Below are positions 1 to 8,572 of a stretch of DNA of 64,000 bases, piece by piece; positions within the stretch are counted from its first letter, which is position 1, and each line of letters opens with the position of its first letter. Under the pieces are notes generated by a model. It was not told the DNA's origin and made no database searches. It saw nothing but the letters and a program-made list of their open reading frames with translations. Both the position numbers and the translations under genes were made by a program. The DNA is from Pontibacillus chungwhensis BH030062 (GTDB lineage: Bacteria; Bacillota; Bacilli; Bacillales; BH030062): contig NZ_AVBG01000001.1 in NCBI RefSeq assembly GCF_000770675.1, positions 310,001 through 374,000 of the forward strand, written 5' to 3'.

Positions 1-219
1 CCTATGTGTTATCCACAAGATGACTTTTTAATTGGTAAAGCTGATGTACATTTAGGCGAAATTGGTGGCTGTCCATTTTACATGAACAAAAAGCAATATG
101 AATATTGGAAACATACAATGCTCATTATCGATGTAGTTGATGGTCGAGGAGGGATGTTCTCACTAGAAGGTCCAGAAGGTGTTCGTTTCTTAACTCGTTC
201 AAAGATCCTGCCTGAATAG
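1..219 (+). CDS. DUF779 family protein (5' end outside window)
   Basis: This is the C-terminal 72 codons of a gene that begins before the window, since the frame is open at base 1. The segments MCYPQDDFLIG, GEIGGCPFYM and GRGGMFSLEGPEGVRFLTRS are typical of DUF779, a small family often found next to aldehyde dehydrogenase genes in Bacillaceae. Its biochemical role is unknown. The conserved cysteines (MCYP and GGCPF) could bind metal, but that is inference. A strong terminator follows directly. Confidence 0.8.
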   Translation, partial: PMCYPQDDFLIGKADVHLGEIGGCPFYMNKKQYEYWKHTMLIIDVVDGRGGMFSLEGPEGVRFLTRSKILPE

Positions 220-223
220 AGGG

Positions 224-260
224 AAAGGCTGTTCCGTTATTGGAACAGCCTTTTCTTTAT
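224..260 (+). terminator. Intrinsic terminator after the DUF779 gene
   Basis: A perfect 12-bp stem (AAAGGCTGTTCC) with a 6-nt loop is followed by a T-rich run on the plus strand. It may also stop the convergent yfhD-like transcript, though the minus-strand U-run is weak. Confidence 0.85.
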
Positions 261-448
261 TTCTTATGTTGTTTTGCACGCTGATCCGCTGCTTGCGACC
301 GCTCTTGTGCTTTACGGTCTGCTTCATCAGCAAATTCTTGAGCGAATTCTACGTCACGTCCATCTTCCACAAGATCTTGTTTAGGTGTTTGGGAAAGGTC
401 ACGTGTTTTATTTTTGTTTTTACCTTTTTTACTTTGTCCTCTTGTCAT
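257..448 (-). CDS. YfhD family small protein
   Basis: A 63-residue, highly charged, hydrophilic protein. It has a basic N-terminus (MTRGQSKKGKNKNKTRD), the segment LSQTPKQD and an acidic/alanine-rich C-terminal half ending AADQRAKQHKK. This layout matches the Bacillus YfhD family of unknown function. No membrane segment or signal peptide is visible. A GAGGTGAT ribosome site lies 5 nt before the ATG. The family is restricted to spore formers, but a spore role is only inferred here. Confidence 0.7.
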   Translation of the reverse strand: MTRGQSKKGKNKNKTRDLSQTPKQDLVEDGRDVEFAQEFADEADRKAQERSQAADQRAKQHKK

Positions 449-535
449 GAAGAATCACCTCACCTGAGATTATAGAGCTGTAAATGCCCCTTCTTAATAT
501 GTGTTAATTGGTGAGGGTTATGAGAGAAATTTATC

Positions 536-1237
536 TTATTGATATACTTTCACTGTAACGCTCTTTCTTCCCCATTGAATGGCTTCTTCATAATCTGGTA
601 TGAAGACATCAATAGCATTTCCATAAATACTGCCACCTATGTCCTCAGCTGTTGCATATCCATATCCTTCAACCCACACAGTAGAGCCTAGTGGAATTAC
701 ATCCGGATCTACAGAAATCACTTTTTGATCTGGATTCGCTTTTAAGTCTACACCAGTCGCCGTTATGCCTGAACACCCTGCACAGTTTGCTGTATATGCC
801 GTAGCCGTTGCTGTAAAGGTTTTAACAACATCTCCCTCGTCTCCATCAGATGTTGTTTCTTGAGTCGTTGAATCGATAATAAGCGTATCACCGGGATGAA
901 TAATTGTTGATGATAGCTGGTTCAAGGATTGTAACTCTGAGACGGTAAGATCATATGTATTCGCAATTGCCCATAGAGAGTCGCCAGAACGCACAGTATA
1001 GGTTTTGGCTTCATAATCAGATGAATAATTACTAATAGTAAGTTGATCACCAGGATAAATGATATTGGAGTGTAGCTCGTTCCAATCTTTTAATTGAGTA
1101 ACTGAAACATTATGCTGAACAGATATGCCCCAAAGCGTATCTTCACTTTGTACCGTTATATTCTCTGCAGATGCTTGTCCGGTAACAGAAACAGATAATC
1201 CGGCTGCAGCTACTATGGTCAGTATTTTGTTTTTCAT
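536..1237 (-). CDS. yocH: YocH-like cell-wall protein: two LysM repeats plus 3D domain
   Basis: A secreted peptidoglycan-active protein of 233 residues. Residues 1-24 form a signal peptide ending near ASA. Two LysM repeats (about 26-69 and 79-122) bind the glycan. A C-terminal 3D domain (about 140-233) carries the three acidic residues D177, D199 and D210, as in MltA/RpfB-type lytic enzymes. A longer frame exists upstream, but GGGAGGA lies just before the chosen ATG. In B. subtilis yocH belongs to the WalRK regulon, and a WalR-like box and a leader hairpin lie upstream here. Wall turnover is the likely role. Confidence 0.85.
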   Translation of the reverse strand: MKNKILTIVAAAGLSVSVTGQASAENITVQSEDTLWGISVQHNVSVTQLKDWNELHSNIIYPGDQLTISNYSSDYEAKTYTVRSGDSLWAIANTYDLTVSELQSLNQLSSTIIHPGDTLIIDSTTQETTSDGDEGDVVKTFTATATAYTANCAGCSGITATGVDLKANPDQKVISVDPDVIPLGSTVWVEGYGYATAEDIGGSIYGNAIDVFIPDYEEAIQWGRKSVTVKVYQ

Positions 1238-1253
1238 GTGTAAGTCCTCCCGA

Positions 1254-1282
1254 GGTTTGATGGTTCTTATCTCCATCAAACC
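1254..1282 (-). promoter_or_regulatory. Leader hairpin abutting the yocH ribosome site
   Basis: A perfect 10-bp inverted repeat (GGTTTGATGG) with a 9-nt loop lies in the predicted 5' leader, only a few nucleotides before the GGGAGGA ribosome site. It has no U-run, so it is not a terminator. It could stabilise the mRNA or modulate translation. Confidence 0.5.
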
Positions 1283-1296
1283 ACAGCATATTTCAA

Positions 1297-1313
1297 AGTA
1301 CAATCGGATAACA
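1297..1313 (-). promoter_or_regulatory. Candidate WalR box upstream of yocH
   Basis: On the minus strand the sequence TGTTAT-N5-TGTACT matches the direct-repeat WalR consensus (TGTWAH-N5-TGTWAH) except for one base in the second half. It lies about 60 bp before the yocH start. The gene's known WalRK dependence in B. subtilis supports the call, but a single imperfect match is weak evidence. Confidence 0.35.
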
Positions 1314-1446
1314 ATCCTATTTTCTAAAATCAATATTTATCTGCCTTATAGTAGATCCCGTTCTTATGAATCCCTAACATTGAATCCTTTACCATAAAAA
1401 CGTAATTAATGGATAAACTATAAGAAGATCACCCTATATATGTTAA

Positions 1447-1488
1447 CAAAAAAACCTCTGGTCAAATTAAAGAAACCAGAGGTTTTTT
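1447..1488 (-). terminator. Terminator after panF
   Basis: A 10-bp stem (AACCTCTGGT / ACCAGAGGTT) is flanked by A- and T-runs on both sides, so it could serve either strand. It ends the yhdT-panF transcript. Confidence 0.8.
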
Positions 1489-1493
1489 ACTAT

Positions 1494-2936
1494 TTAAAAT
1501 CGGTGCTCAGTTACTTTGTGTTGCGTAAATAAACTTACAAGTACATAAACTACCAATGAAGACAGAACAGGCAGCACAACCGTATGCATCCCGAACAAAG
1601 GTGTAGTTGTCAATTGATCTATCGCAATGTATGAACCAATTCCTACTACCATGGAAGATAATGCTCCATATTTATTGCCTTTTGACCAATATAACCCCAT
1701 AACAATAGGCCATATGAAAACGGCTTCTAACCCACCAAATGCAAATAAATTTAACCATATAAGAAGGTCAGGTGGGTTTAATGCCATTAGAAATACGAGA
1801 ATACCAAGGACCGATGTAATGGTAATACTTAGCTTTTTCACTCGTTGGTTACTAGCATCTGGCTTCATGTAATTAAGATAGACATCTTTAACAATGGCTG
1901 AACTAACAAGAAGTAACAGGGAATCAACAGTAGACATAATAGCAGCCATCGGAGCAGCAAGCACGATGCCAGCTAGCCATGGTGGTAATACTTCCTGAGC
2001 GATAAGTGGCATGACTTTGTCTCCTACTTCAATACCAGGAAGAATAGGTCGAGCAAACACACCAATTAGATGCATATTTAACATTATAAAACCAACTACA
2101 ATCGTTCCAATTATAAGTGCACGATGCATTGCTTTAGAACTGTTATAAGACATTGCTCTTACAGTTACTTGAGGTAATCCCACAACCCCAACACCAACTA
2201 AAATCCAGAAGGAGGATACATAACTTGGAGTAAGATCAAGGTTGGATCCGTATGGTGTTAATAGGTTTGGGTTTTCGGCCGATAGATCTGCTACAATGGA
2301 GGAAACTCCGCCTCCGGCAATTATAGTGGCGACAAGAAGGATAAGTGTTCCGAAGAACATGACAATACCTTGGACTGTGTCAGTTAAGGCAACAGCCCGA
2401 AAACCTCCTATAATAACGTAAACTAAAACGGATAAAGCAAATAAGAAGAGTGCGCTTGTATATGATAGTCCTGTAATAGATTCTATAAGTCTTGCTCCAC
2501 CGACCCATTGAGCAGCCATGGCAGAAAATAGAAAGATTATGATGCTCAGAGCTGAGGTAATGACCACCCATTTGCTGTTATACCTTCCCTTTAAAAAGTC
2601 AATAAGAGTGACTGCATTATATTTTCTGGCCATGATGGCAAATTTCTTCCCAAGAATCATAAGAACAAAGTAGCCAGTAGCCACTTGGCTCATGGCAAGT
2701 AAAACCCAGCCAAGACCCTGAGTATAAGCAACTCCCGGACCTCCTACAAAGCTACTTGCACTTCCGTATGTAGCAGTCATGGTCATCGCTAGAATGAAAC
2801 CACCGAGCTGCCTCCCTCCTAGGAAATAGTCCTCCAAGAAATTCTTTGAAGCGTGTAATTGACGACTGCTCCATAACCCGATGAAAAAGATTAACATCAA
2901 AAATAGTAGTAATGGGATGATAACAGATAGATTCAT
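1494..2936 (-). CDS. panF: Sodium/pantothenate symporter
   Basis: A 480-residue sodium:solute symporter with about 13 hydrophobic segments. The conserved stretches FLGGRQLGGFILAMTMTATY near residue 40 and GGFRAVALTDTVQG near residue 175 identify the SSS family, and the PanF branch fits best. It imports pantothenate with Na+, feeding coenzyme A synthesis. Its start overlaps the stop of the preceding yhdT gene as ATGA, so the two are translationally coupled. The same yhdT-panF pair exists in Proteobacteria, which supports the assignment. Another SSS substrate (for example a proline-like solute) cannot be excluded from sequence alone. Confidence 0.85.
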   Translation of the reverse strand: MNLSVIIPLLLFLMLIFFIGLWSSRQLHASKNFLEDYFLGGRQLGGFILAMTMTATYGSASSFVGGPGVAYTQGLGWVLLAMSQVATGYFVLMILGKKFAIMARKYNAVTLIDFLKGRYNSKWVVITSALSIIIFLFSAMAAQWVGGARLIESITGLSYTSALFLFALSVLVYVIIGGFRAVALTDTVQGIVMFFGTLILLVATIIAGGGVSSIVADLSAENPNLLTPYGSNLDLTPSYVSSFWILVGVGVVGLPQVTVRAMSYNSSKAMHRALIIGTIVVGFIMLNMHLIGVFARPILPGIEVGDKVMPLIAQEVLPPWLAGIVLAAPMAAIMSTVDSLLLLVSSAIVKDVYLNYMKPDASNQRVKKLSITITSVLGILVFLMALNPPDLLIWLNLFAFGGLEAVFIWPIVMGLYWSKGNKYGALSSMVVGIGSYIAIDQLTTTPLFGMHTVVLPVLSSLVVYVLVSLFTQHKVTEHRF

Positions 2937-3214
2937 TCTGCTCCCCCTTCCTCTTCATCAAAGGGAACCTCTTTAAACCATACAGTAACAACGAATGTAA
3001 CAAGAATCGTCATCAAAATAAACCCACCTATACAGCTATAGACAAACCATGAAGGTAAGCCCCATATATAGGAATAATCTTCAGGAGCTTGATCGCCTAA
3101 ACCGTAAGCAAAACCGTACCACCATACAAAGTTAATTATGGCTAATCCGACACCAATAAGGGCTTCACGATGAGCTATTTTAAACCTGGGGTCGCTATTT
3201 TTGTTATTATCCAC
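2933..3214 (-). CDS. yhdT: YhdT family (DUF997) membrane protein
   Basis: A 93-residue protein with two transmembrane segments (about residues 20-40 and 55-80). It is the usual partner of PanF. The motif ALIGVGLAIINFVWWYGFAYG and the GLPSWF loop are characteristic of DUF997. The start is a GTG, because AGGAGGG lies 6 nt upstream of it, while the in-frame ATG further upstream would bury that site. It overlaps panF by 4 bp. Function is unknown. Genomic pairing suggests a small accessory subunit of the symporter. Confidence 0.8.
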   Translation of the reverse strand: MDNNKNSDPRFKIAHREALIGVGLAIINFVWWYGFAYGLGDQAPEDYSYIWGLPSWFVYSCIGGFILMTILVTFVVTVWFKEVPFDEEEGGAE

Positions 3215-3364
3215 ATAGGTCCCTCCTCTTTTATTAATGTTCAAATATTATTTTATTTAAAATAAACACAACCCACAAAAAATCGACATAACGGTACTTG
3301 GTGGCATTAGTTATCATATCGGTTTTTTTTCCGTATGAAAAGATAAAAGTTTATGATTTTATAT

Positions 3365-3397
3365 GAAAAAAGAAACGACTTATGTGCCGCTTCTTTT
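3365..3397 (-). terminator. Terminator after the PAS sensor kinase gene
   Basis: An 8-bp stem with one G-U pair is followed by TTTCTTTTTT on the minus strand, just beyond the kinase stop codon. Confidence 0.6.
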
Positions 3398-3417
3398 AAA
3401 AGGTGATTCTTAGATGT

Positions 3418-5592
3418 TTATTCGTCGTTAGTAGTGTGGAGAGGAAGGGAAACGATAAAGGTTGTACCTTCTAATCTCCTGCTCTCTGCACGAATAGTAC
3501 CATTGTGACTCTCTATAATTTTATATGACATCATTAAACCTAGCCCATTTCCGTTATCTTTAGTGGTATAAAAAGGCTCTCCAAGCTTTTGTATTTGTTC
3601 TTCCGGAATACCCTCACCTGTATCTTGAACAAACACATTGATGTATTTTTCTGATGTTTCTAAGAAGACCTTCACCTCTCCCCCTGCATGGTTCGCTTCG
3701 ATCCCATTTTTAATTAAGTTGAGGAAAACTTGCTTTAATCGGTCTTCATCACAATAGATCGCTGGTGATTCGGGGGGATCTTTAAAGATTAGAGAAACTT
3801 TGCTTTTCCTTGCTTGGTAATCAAGCAACGATAAGACGTTTTGAAGGATAGGAGTAATACTCTTTTCTTCTAAATGAACTGCTTTTGGCTTGGACAAAAC
3901 CATGAATTCTTCAACTATAACATTCACACGTTCAATCTCATCAACAATGATATCAAGCAATTCCCGTCTTGTAAGGTCTTCTTCATCTAACTGAAGATAT
4001 TCAGCATATCCCCTCATAGAAGTAAGTGGGTTGCGAATTTCATGTGCTACTCCTGCAGCCAATTGACCTACAGCTGCTAGTTTATCTTGACGATGAAGTA
4101 CTTCTTCGGTTCTCTTTCGTTCTGTGATATCGTTTCGTATCGCCAAATATTGATAGGGCTTTCCATTTTCGTTCATAAAGGGGATGATCGTCGTATCCAC
4201 CCAGTAAAACGTACCATCTTTCGCCTTATTTCGGATTTCGCCGCGCCAAATGTGCCCTGTTCCAATTGTTTTCCATAGCTGTTTAAAAAATTGAGGAGGG
4301 TGATAGCCAGAGTTCAGAATTCGGTGATCTTCTCCTAATAATTCCTCTCGATTATACCCGGAAATTTCACAGAATTTATCGTTCAGGTTATGTATAACCC
4401 CCTTCTCATCTGTAATTGCTACAATGGTTGATTGGTTAAGAGCAAATTCAATATCCTGAACTTCTTTCAGCGCATTCTGTAATTTGTGTTCTGCTTCCTT
4501 TCTTGTTGTAATGTCAGATCGAATCGCAATATATTGATAGGGCTTTCCTTTCTTATTAAGAAACGGAACAATCGTAGTATCTACCCAATAATAAGATCCG
4601 TCTTTTGCTTGGTTTTTGATTTCATCTTTCCAAACTTGACCAGCTCCTATTGTCTTCCACATATTTTTGAAGAAATCTTTTGAATGATAACCAGATCCTA
4701 TAATTCTATGATCCTGACCAATAAGTTCATCTTCTCTGTATCCGGATATCTCGCAAAACTTCTGATTTACATACGTTATAAATCCTTTAGAATCCGTAAT
4801 AGCAACAATAGAAGACTCATCAAGAGCAAATGTAATATCTCTCAAATATGTATCTCTTGAAGCTAATCTTGTATTTAAAAGCGTGCTTGAAACAAGAACA
4901 CCTGCAATAATTAGTACAGACATAAATAGGAGAAAATAGATGGAAAAAGAATACTCACCTGTTATTGGTAATCCTGAAGTATTTATTGTCTCATCAAAAG
5001 ATACAGACTTTGTTAACAAAAAGTAGCCTTCTACAATTGCTCCTGTGATGATCATAGAGCTTATAGGCTTCAACCATGGATTTTTAGAATATATGATATT
5101 TTTGTAATAAAATAAAATCCATAATGCCAATAGAAATGATCCATATAGAAGTAACAAAGACCAAACAAGGATAAATGGTTCATAGTATACCGCGGACTTT
5201 AAGGTATACATCCCGGTAACATGAGTGGCAAATACGCCCATAGTTAAGAAAAAGCTGCCAATAATCAGGTTCAATATTTTTATGGATTTATTCGTCACAA
5301 AGTAAAAGGAGATACCAGCAAACGAAATGCCTAACCCCACTGACAAAATTGTAAGTGGAACTTGATTATTTATGACATTATAAGAATCTGAAGATAACAT
5401 GGTAAGGAAGTTCATAACCCAGATTCCAATTCCCATAGAAATCATACCACCTATAAATAGAAACTTGCCATTACGTTCAGATGTCTTATACAAGGTGAAT
5501 AAGTCTAATGCAGTATAAGAGGTCATTAGCGTTAGTAGAATTGCAATTAAAAATAAAATCGGACTATAGGAAGCTAACATCGATTCCATCAT
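3418..5592 (-). CDS. Membrane sensor histidine kinase: degenerate MHYT-like N-terminus, two PAS-PAC, HisKA, HATPase
   Basis: A 724-residue kinase. Residues 8-240 hold about seven transmembrane helices with a weak MHYT-like pattern (GIWVMNFLTML near 58, ATHVTGMYTL near 122) in which the usual MH pairs are mostly lost. Two PAS-PAC modules follow (about 252-368 and 381-497) and are strikingly alike, sharing YWVDTTI and GKPYQY. The HisKA motif AAGVAHEIRNPLTSMRGY places the phospho-accepting histidine at 517, and N, G1 (DTGEGIP) and G2 (GLGLMMSYKI) ATP-binding boxes follow. The HisKA region resembles sporulation kinases of the KinA/KinE type. There is no adjacent response regulator, which also fits an orphan kinase feeding a phosphorelay. 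Confidence 0.85.
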   Translation of the reverse strand: MMESMLASYSPILFLIAILLTLMTSYTALDLFTLYKTSERNGKFLFIGGMISMGIGIWVMNFLTMLSSDSYNVINNQVPLTILSVGLGISFAGISFYFVTNKSIKILNLIIGSFFLTMGVFATHVTGMYTLKSAVYYEPFILVWSLLLLYGSFLLALWILFYYKNIIYSKNPWLKPISSMIITGAIVEGYFLLTKSVSFDETINTSGLPITGEYSFSIYFLLFMSVLIIAGVLVSSTLLNTRLASRDTYLRDITFALDESSIVAITDSKGFITYVNQKFCEISGYREDELIGQDHRIIGSGYHSKDFFKNMWKTIGAGQVWKDEIKNQAKDGSYYWVDTTIVPFLNKKGKPYQYIAIRSDITTRKEAEHKLQNALKEVQDIEFALNQSTIVAITDEKGVIHNLNDKFCEISGYNREELLGEDHRILNSGYHPPQFFKQLWKTIGTGHIWRGEIRNKAKDGTFYWVDTTIIPFMNENGKPYQYLAIRNDITERKRTEEVLHRQDKLAAVGQLAAGVAHEIRNPLTSMRGYAEYLQLDEEDLTRRELLDIIVDEIERVNVIVEEFMVLSKPKAVHLEEKSITPILQNVLSLLDYQARKSKVSLIFKDPPESPAIYCDEDRLKQVFLNLIKNGIEANHAGGEVKVFLETSEKYINVFVQDTGEGIPEEQIQKLGEPFYTTKDNGNGLGLMMSYKIIESHNGTIRAESRRLEGTTFIVSLPLHTTNDE

Positions 5593-5683
5593 AGGCCCCC
5601 TTCTTTTGAGGTTTCTCCTACCATTGTACTGGAAACCTTATCCTTATAAAAGCTTATTTAGTTGACTATATGATTGAGTGACA

Positions 5684-5716
5684 AAAAAATCCCCCTCTAT
5701 TATAAGAGGAGGATTT
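5684..5716 (-). terminator. Terminator after the DUF1206 gene
   Basis: An imperfect GAGG/CCTC-rich stem is flanked by a long A-run on the plus strand, which is a U-run on the minus strand. Confidence 0.65.
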
Positions 5717-5733
5717 TCGTAACTACTCATTGC

Positions 5734-6612
5734 CTATGAGATTTTTAAGTGACGGTTTTTCCCTTTTAGAATCTGGAAAATGCCGAATAGTGCAAGACCA
5801 ATAGAAACAATTCCTAGTAACCACTTGCCATAGGGTTGAGAAGCTAGCTCAGATAACGCAGCATCAAGTCCGGTTGCTTGCTGAGAGCTCGCAGTCATCG
5901 CCATTTGAATGAAGAAATAACCGATAATTAACATCACGACCCCTCTGGCTAGTAACCCAAATTTCCCTGAGCGTCGAACGAGTTTCTTCTCACCTTGATT
6001 CATTTCACCAAATTTAAATTCTTTCTTGAATTTTTCAGTCATACCTTTGTACATTTCATATAAACCATATCCAATGATTACAACACCAACTGCTCCAATA
6101 ATCCATTGACCTGCTGGTTGGGATAATACTTTAGCAATAAAGGATTGCTTAGAGTTACCTGATGACCCTCCTGATGATCCCAATGAGCTAGAGGCAAGCG
6201 AAATGGCTTTATAGGCTAAGGCACCATAAATAATTCCACTGATTAAGTAAGCTATGCGCATTCCGATACCTGAACCATCTTTTCCTTTATGTTCAGGATC
6301 TTTAACAACTTGAATGATTCTCCACATAACATATCCTATTAATCCAACTGCAGTAATCCATAAAATAACGTTTCCATAAGGTTTACTCGCAATAGTAGCT
6401 AAGGCACCTTTCGTTCCTGTGGTTTTTCCACCACTAACTCCTAATGCAGCCATTAATGATAATATTCCAAGTAATACATATACAGCACCTTTAGCAGTAT
6501 AACCAAACCGGGCAAATCCTCGTAACCAAGGCTTAACATCCTGACTAGCTTCGTCGGCTTTCTGTTCAGTACGTTTAGCAGCGCGTTTTGCGTCGTTCAT
6601 AGCACCTGCCAT
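5734..6612 (-). CDS. DUF1206 membrane protein with three repeats
   Basis: A 292-residue membrane protein built of three DUF1206 units of two helices each. The units share the features ARFGYTAKGAVYVLLG, GNVILWITAVGLIGYVMWR and GKWLLGIVSIGLALFGIFQI. A charged, coiled N-terminal tail of about 30 residues precedes the first helix. A GTG three codons upstream lies inside the ribosome site (AAAGGAGTG), so the ATG was chosen. The biochemical function is unknown. The family is common in Bacillaceae and actinobacteria, often near stress genes. Confidence 0.8.
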   Translation of the reverse strand: MAGAMNDAKRAAKRTEQKADEASQDVKPWLRGFARFGYTAKGAVYVLLGILSLMAALGVSGGKTTGTKGALATIASKPYGNVILWITAVGLIGYVMWRIIQVVKDPEHKGKDGSGIGMRIAYLISGIIYGALAYKAISLASSSLGSSGGSSGNSKQSFIAKVLSQPAGQWIIGAVGVVIIGYGLYEMYKGMTEKFKKEFKFGEMNQGEKKLVRRSGKFGLLARGVVMLIIGYFFIQMAMTASSQQATGLDAALSELASQPYGKWLLGIVSIGLALFGIFQILKGKNRHLKIS

Positions 6613-6777
6613 TATAATCACTCCTTTTTTTGTGTGATACTCTCCTTTCCCCGTTCAAAAGAAATAAGAAACCCTTCTTCTCCTAAAATAGGTACAAGGT
6701 GCTACTATGTCTTATTCCATTTAAAGAATAGTTCATTCATTTATTTCTATCTTCCCTAGAGAAAGAATGAGCAACAA

Positions 6778-6813
6778 CAAAAAAAGCTTGGAAAGTTCTC
6801 TTTCCAAGCTTTT
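6778..6813 (-). terminator. Terminator after the ABC-F gene
   Basis: A 14-bp stem (AAAAGCTTGGAAAG) with a short loop and a U-run on the minus strand lies just past the ABC-F stop. Confidence 0.8.
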
Positions 6814-6821
6814 AGGCTACT

Positions 6822-8447
6822 TTATGATGTTTGCATTAATTCCTTACGCTGTTGTTCGACCTTTTCATCGTTAATATATTCGTCATATGACATATATTTA
6901 TCAATCAGACCATTTGGTGTGATTTCAATGATACGGTTTGCGATCGTGTCAATAAATTGGTGGTCATGTGATGCGAATAACATAGAACCTTTGAAGTTTG
7001 TAAGCCCTTCGTTTAAAGCCGTAATAGCTTCTAAGTCCAAGTGGTTGGTCGGTTCGTCCAACAGAAGAACGTTTGAACCGCTTAGCATCATCTTAGAAAG
7101 CATACAACGAACTTTCTCTCCACCTGATAGAACGCTTGGCTTTTTCTTCACTTCTTCACCAGAGAACAACATACGCCCTAAGAAGCTTCGTAGGAATGTT
7201 TCCGTTTGATCATCAGGTGAATACTGTCGTAGCCAATCTACTAACGTTTGATCATCTTTTTGGAAGAAGGCTGAGTTATCTTTAGGGAAGTAACTTTGTG
7301 AAGTGGTAACGCCCCACTTGTATGTTCCCTCGTCTGCTTCCATTTCCCCCATTATAATCTTGAATAGAGTTGTTTTCGCGATCTCATTATCGCCTACAAG
7401 CGCAATTTTATCATCCTTGTTCATTGTGAAGGATACGTTATCTAATACTTTTACGCCATCAATTGTCTTTGTAAGTCCTTCTACTTTTAGAAGATCATTT
7501 CCAATTTCACGGTCAGGTTTGAACGCTACATATGGGTAACGACGGCTTGATGGTTGAATGTCATCTAGCGAGATCTTATCAAGTAGCTTCTTACGAGAAG
7601 TAGCCTGTTTAGATTTTGATTTATTCGCACTGAAACGCTGAATAAATTCTTTTAGTTCTTTAGCCTTTTGCTCATTTTTCTTGTTCTCTTCTTTTGCTAA
7701 CTTTTGAGCTAATTGGCTAGATTCATACCAAAAATCGTAGTTTCCGACATAAATCTTAATCTTACCAAAGTCAAGGTCAGCAATGTGTGTACAAACACTA
7801 TTTAAGAAGTGGCGGTCGTGTGAGACAACGATAACTGTACCTTCAAAGTTAATTAAGAATTCTTCTAGCCACTGAATGGCACGAATGTCCAGGTGGTTAG
7901 TAGGCTCATCTAGAAGAAGAACATCCGGGTTACCGAATAAAGCTTGTGCTAATAGCACTTTTACTTTCTCTGAACCAGTAAGGTCAGCCATCTTCTTGTC
8001 GTGAAGATCTTCTGAAACGCCAAGACCAGTTAATAATCGAGCAGCATCAGATTCAGCTTCCCAACCGTTCATCTCTGCAAACTCGCCTTCAAGTTCTGCA
8101 GCACGCATACCGTCTTCTTCAGAGAAATCTGCTTTCATATAAATTTCATTCTTTTCTTGCATAACTTCATACAGGCGTTTATACCCCATCATAACAACTT
8201 GCATCACATCGTAATCTTCATATTCAAAGTGGTTCTGCTTAAGAACAGCCATACGATAATTCGATGCTAAGGATACGTCTCCAGATTGGGATTCAATTTC
8301 TCCGGAAAGAATTTTTAGAAATGTTGATTTACCAGCACCGTTCGCGCCAATTAGACCGTAACAGTTCCCGGCAGTAAATTTTATATTGACGTCTTCAAAT
8401 AATTTCTGATCGCCAAATCGTAAACTAACGTTATTAACATTAAGCAT
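6822..8447 (-). CDS. ykpA: ABC-F family ATPase (YkpA/YbiT subfamily)
   Basis: A 541-residue soluble protein with two ATP-binding cassettes and no membrane domain, as in ribosome-associated ABC-F proteins. The first cassette has Walker A GANGAGKST and Walker B LLLDEPTNHLD with signature LTGSEK. A charged linker containing FSANKSKSKQATSRKK is the subfamily's P-site tRNA interaction motif region. The second cassette has LSGGEK and LLLDEPTNHLD, but its Walker A reads GDNEIAKTT, with Ala in place of the last Gly. I recall a similar form in Firmicute YkpA proteins. The start follows GGAGG at a rather long 12-nt spacing. The likely role is translation-factor-like action on stalled ribosomes. Confidence 0.88.
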   Translation of the reverse strand: MLNVNNVSLRFGDQKLFEDVNIKFTAGNCYGLIGANGAGKSTFLKILSGEIESQSGDVSLASNYRMAVLKQNHFEYEDYDVMQVVMMGYKRLYEVMQEKNEIYMKADFSEEDGMRAAELEGEFAEMNGWEAESDAARLLTGLGVSEDLHDKKMADLTGSEKVKVLLAQALFGNPDVLLLDEPTNHLDIRAIQWLEEFLINFEGTVIVVSHDRHFLNSVCTHIADLDFGKIKIYVGNYDFWYESSQLAQKLAKEENKKNEQKAKELKEFIQRFSANKSKSKQATSRKKLLDKISLDDIQPSSRRYPYVAFKPDREIGNDLLKVEGLTKTIDGVKVLDNVSFTMNKDDKIALVGDNEIAKTTLFKIIMGEMEADEGTYKWGVTTSQSYFPKDNSAFFQKDDQTLVDWLRQYSPDDQTETFLRSFLGRMLFSGEEVKKKPSVLSGGEKVRCMLSKMMLSGSNVLLLDEPTNHLDLEAITALNEGLTNFKGSMLFASHDHQFIDTIANRIIEITPNGLIDKYMSYDEYINDEKVEQQRKELMQTS

Positions 8448-8528
8448 ATGGGTTGTATTCCTCCAATATTTAAATGGTACCAACGTGATTATATCACTGT
8501 GAGCTCAATATAGATAGTGGTACAACAA

Positions 8529-8564
8529 GAAAAAGGAGACGAGCTCTTACTGAACGTCGTCTCC
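8529..8564 (-). terminator. Terminator after the tauE-like gene
   Basis: An 8-bp GGAGACGA stem is followed on the minus strand by TTTTTCTT, just beyond the transporter stop codon. Confidence 0.8.
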
Positions 8565-8572
8565 TCCATTAT

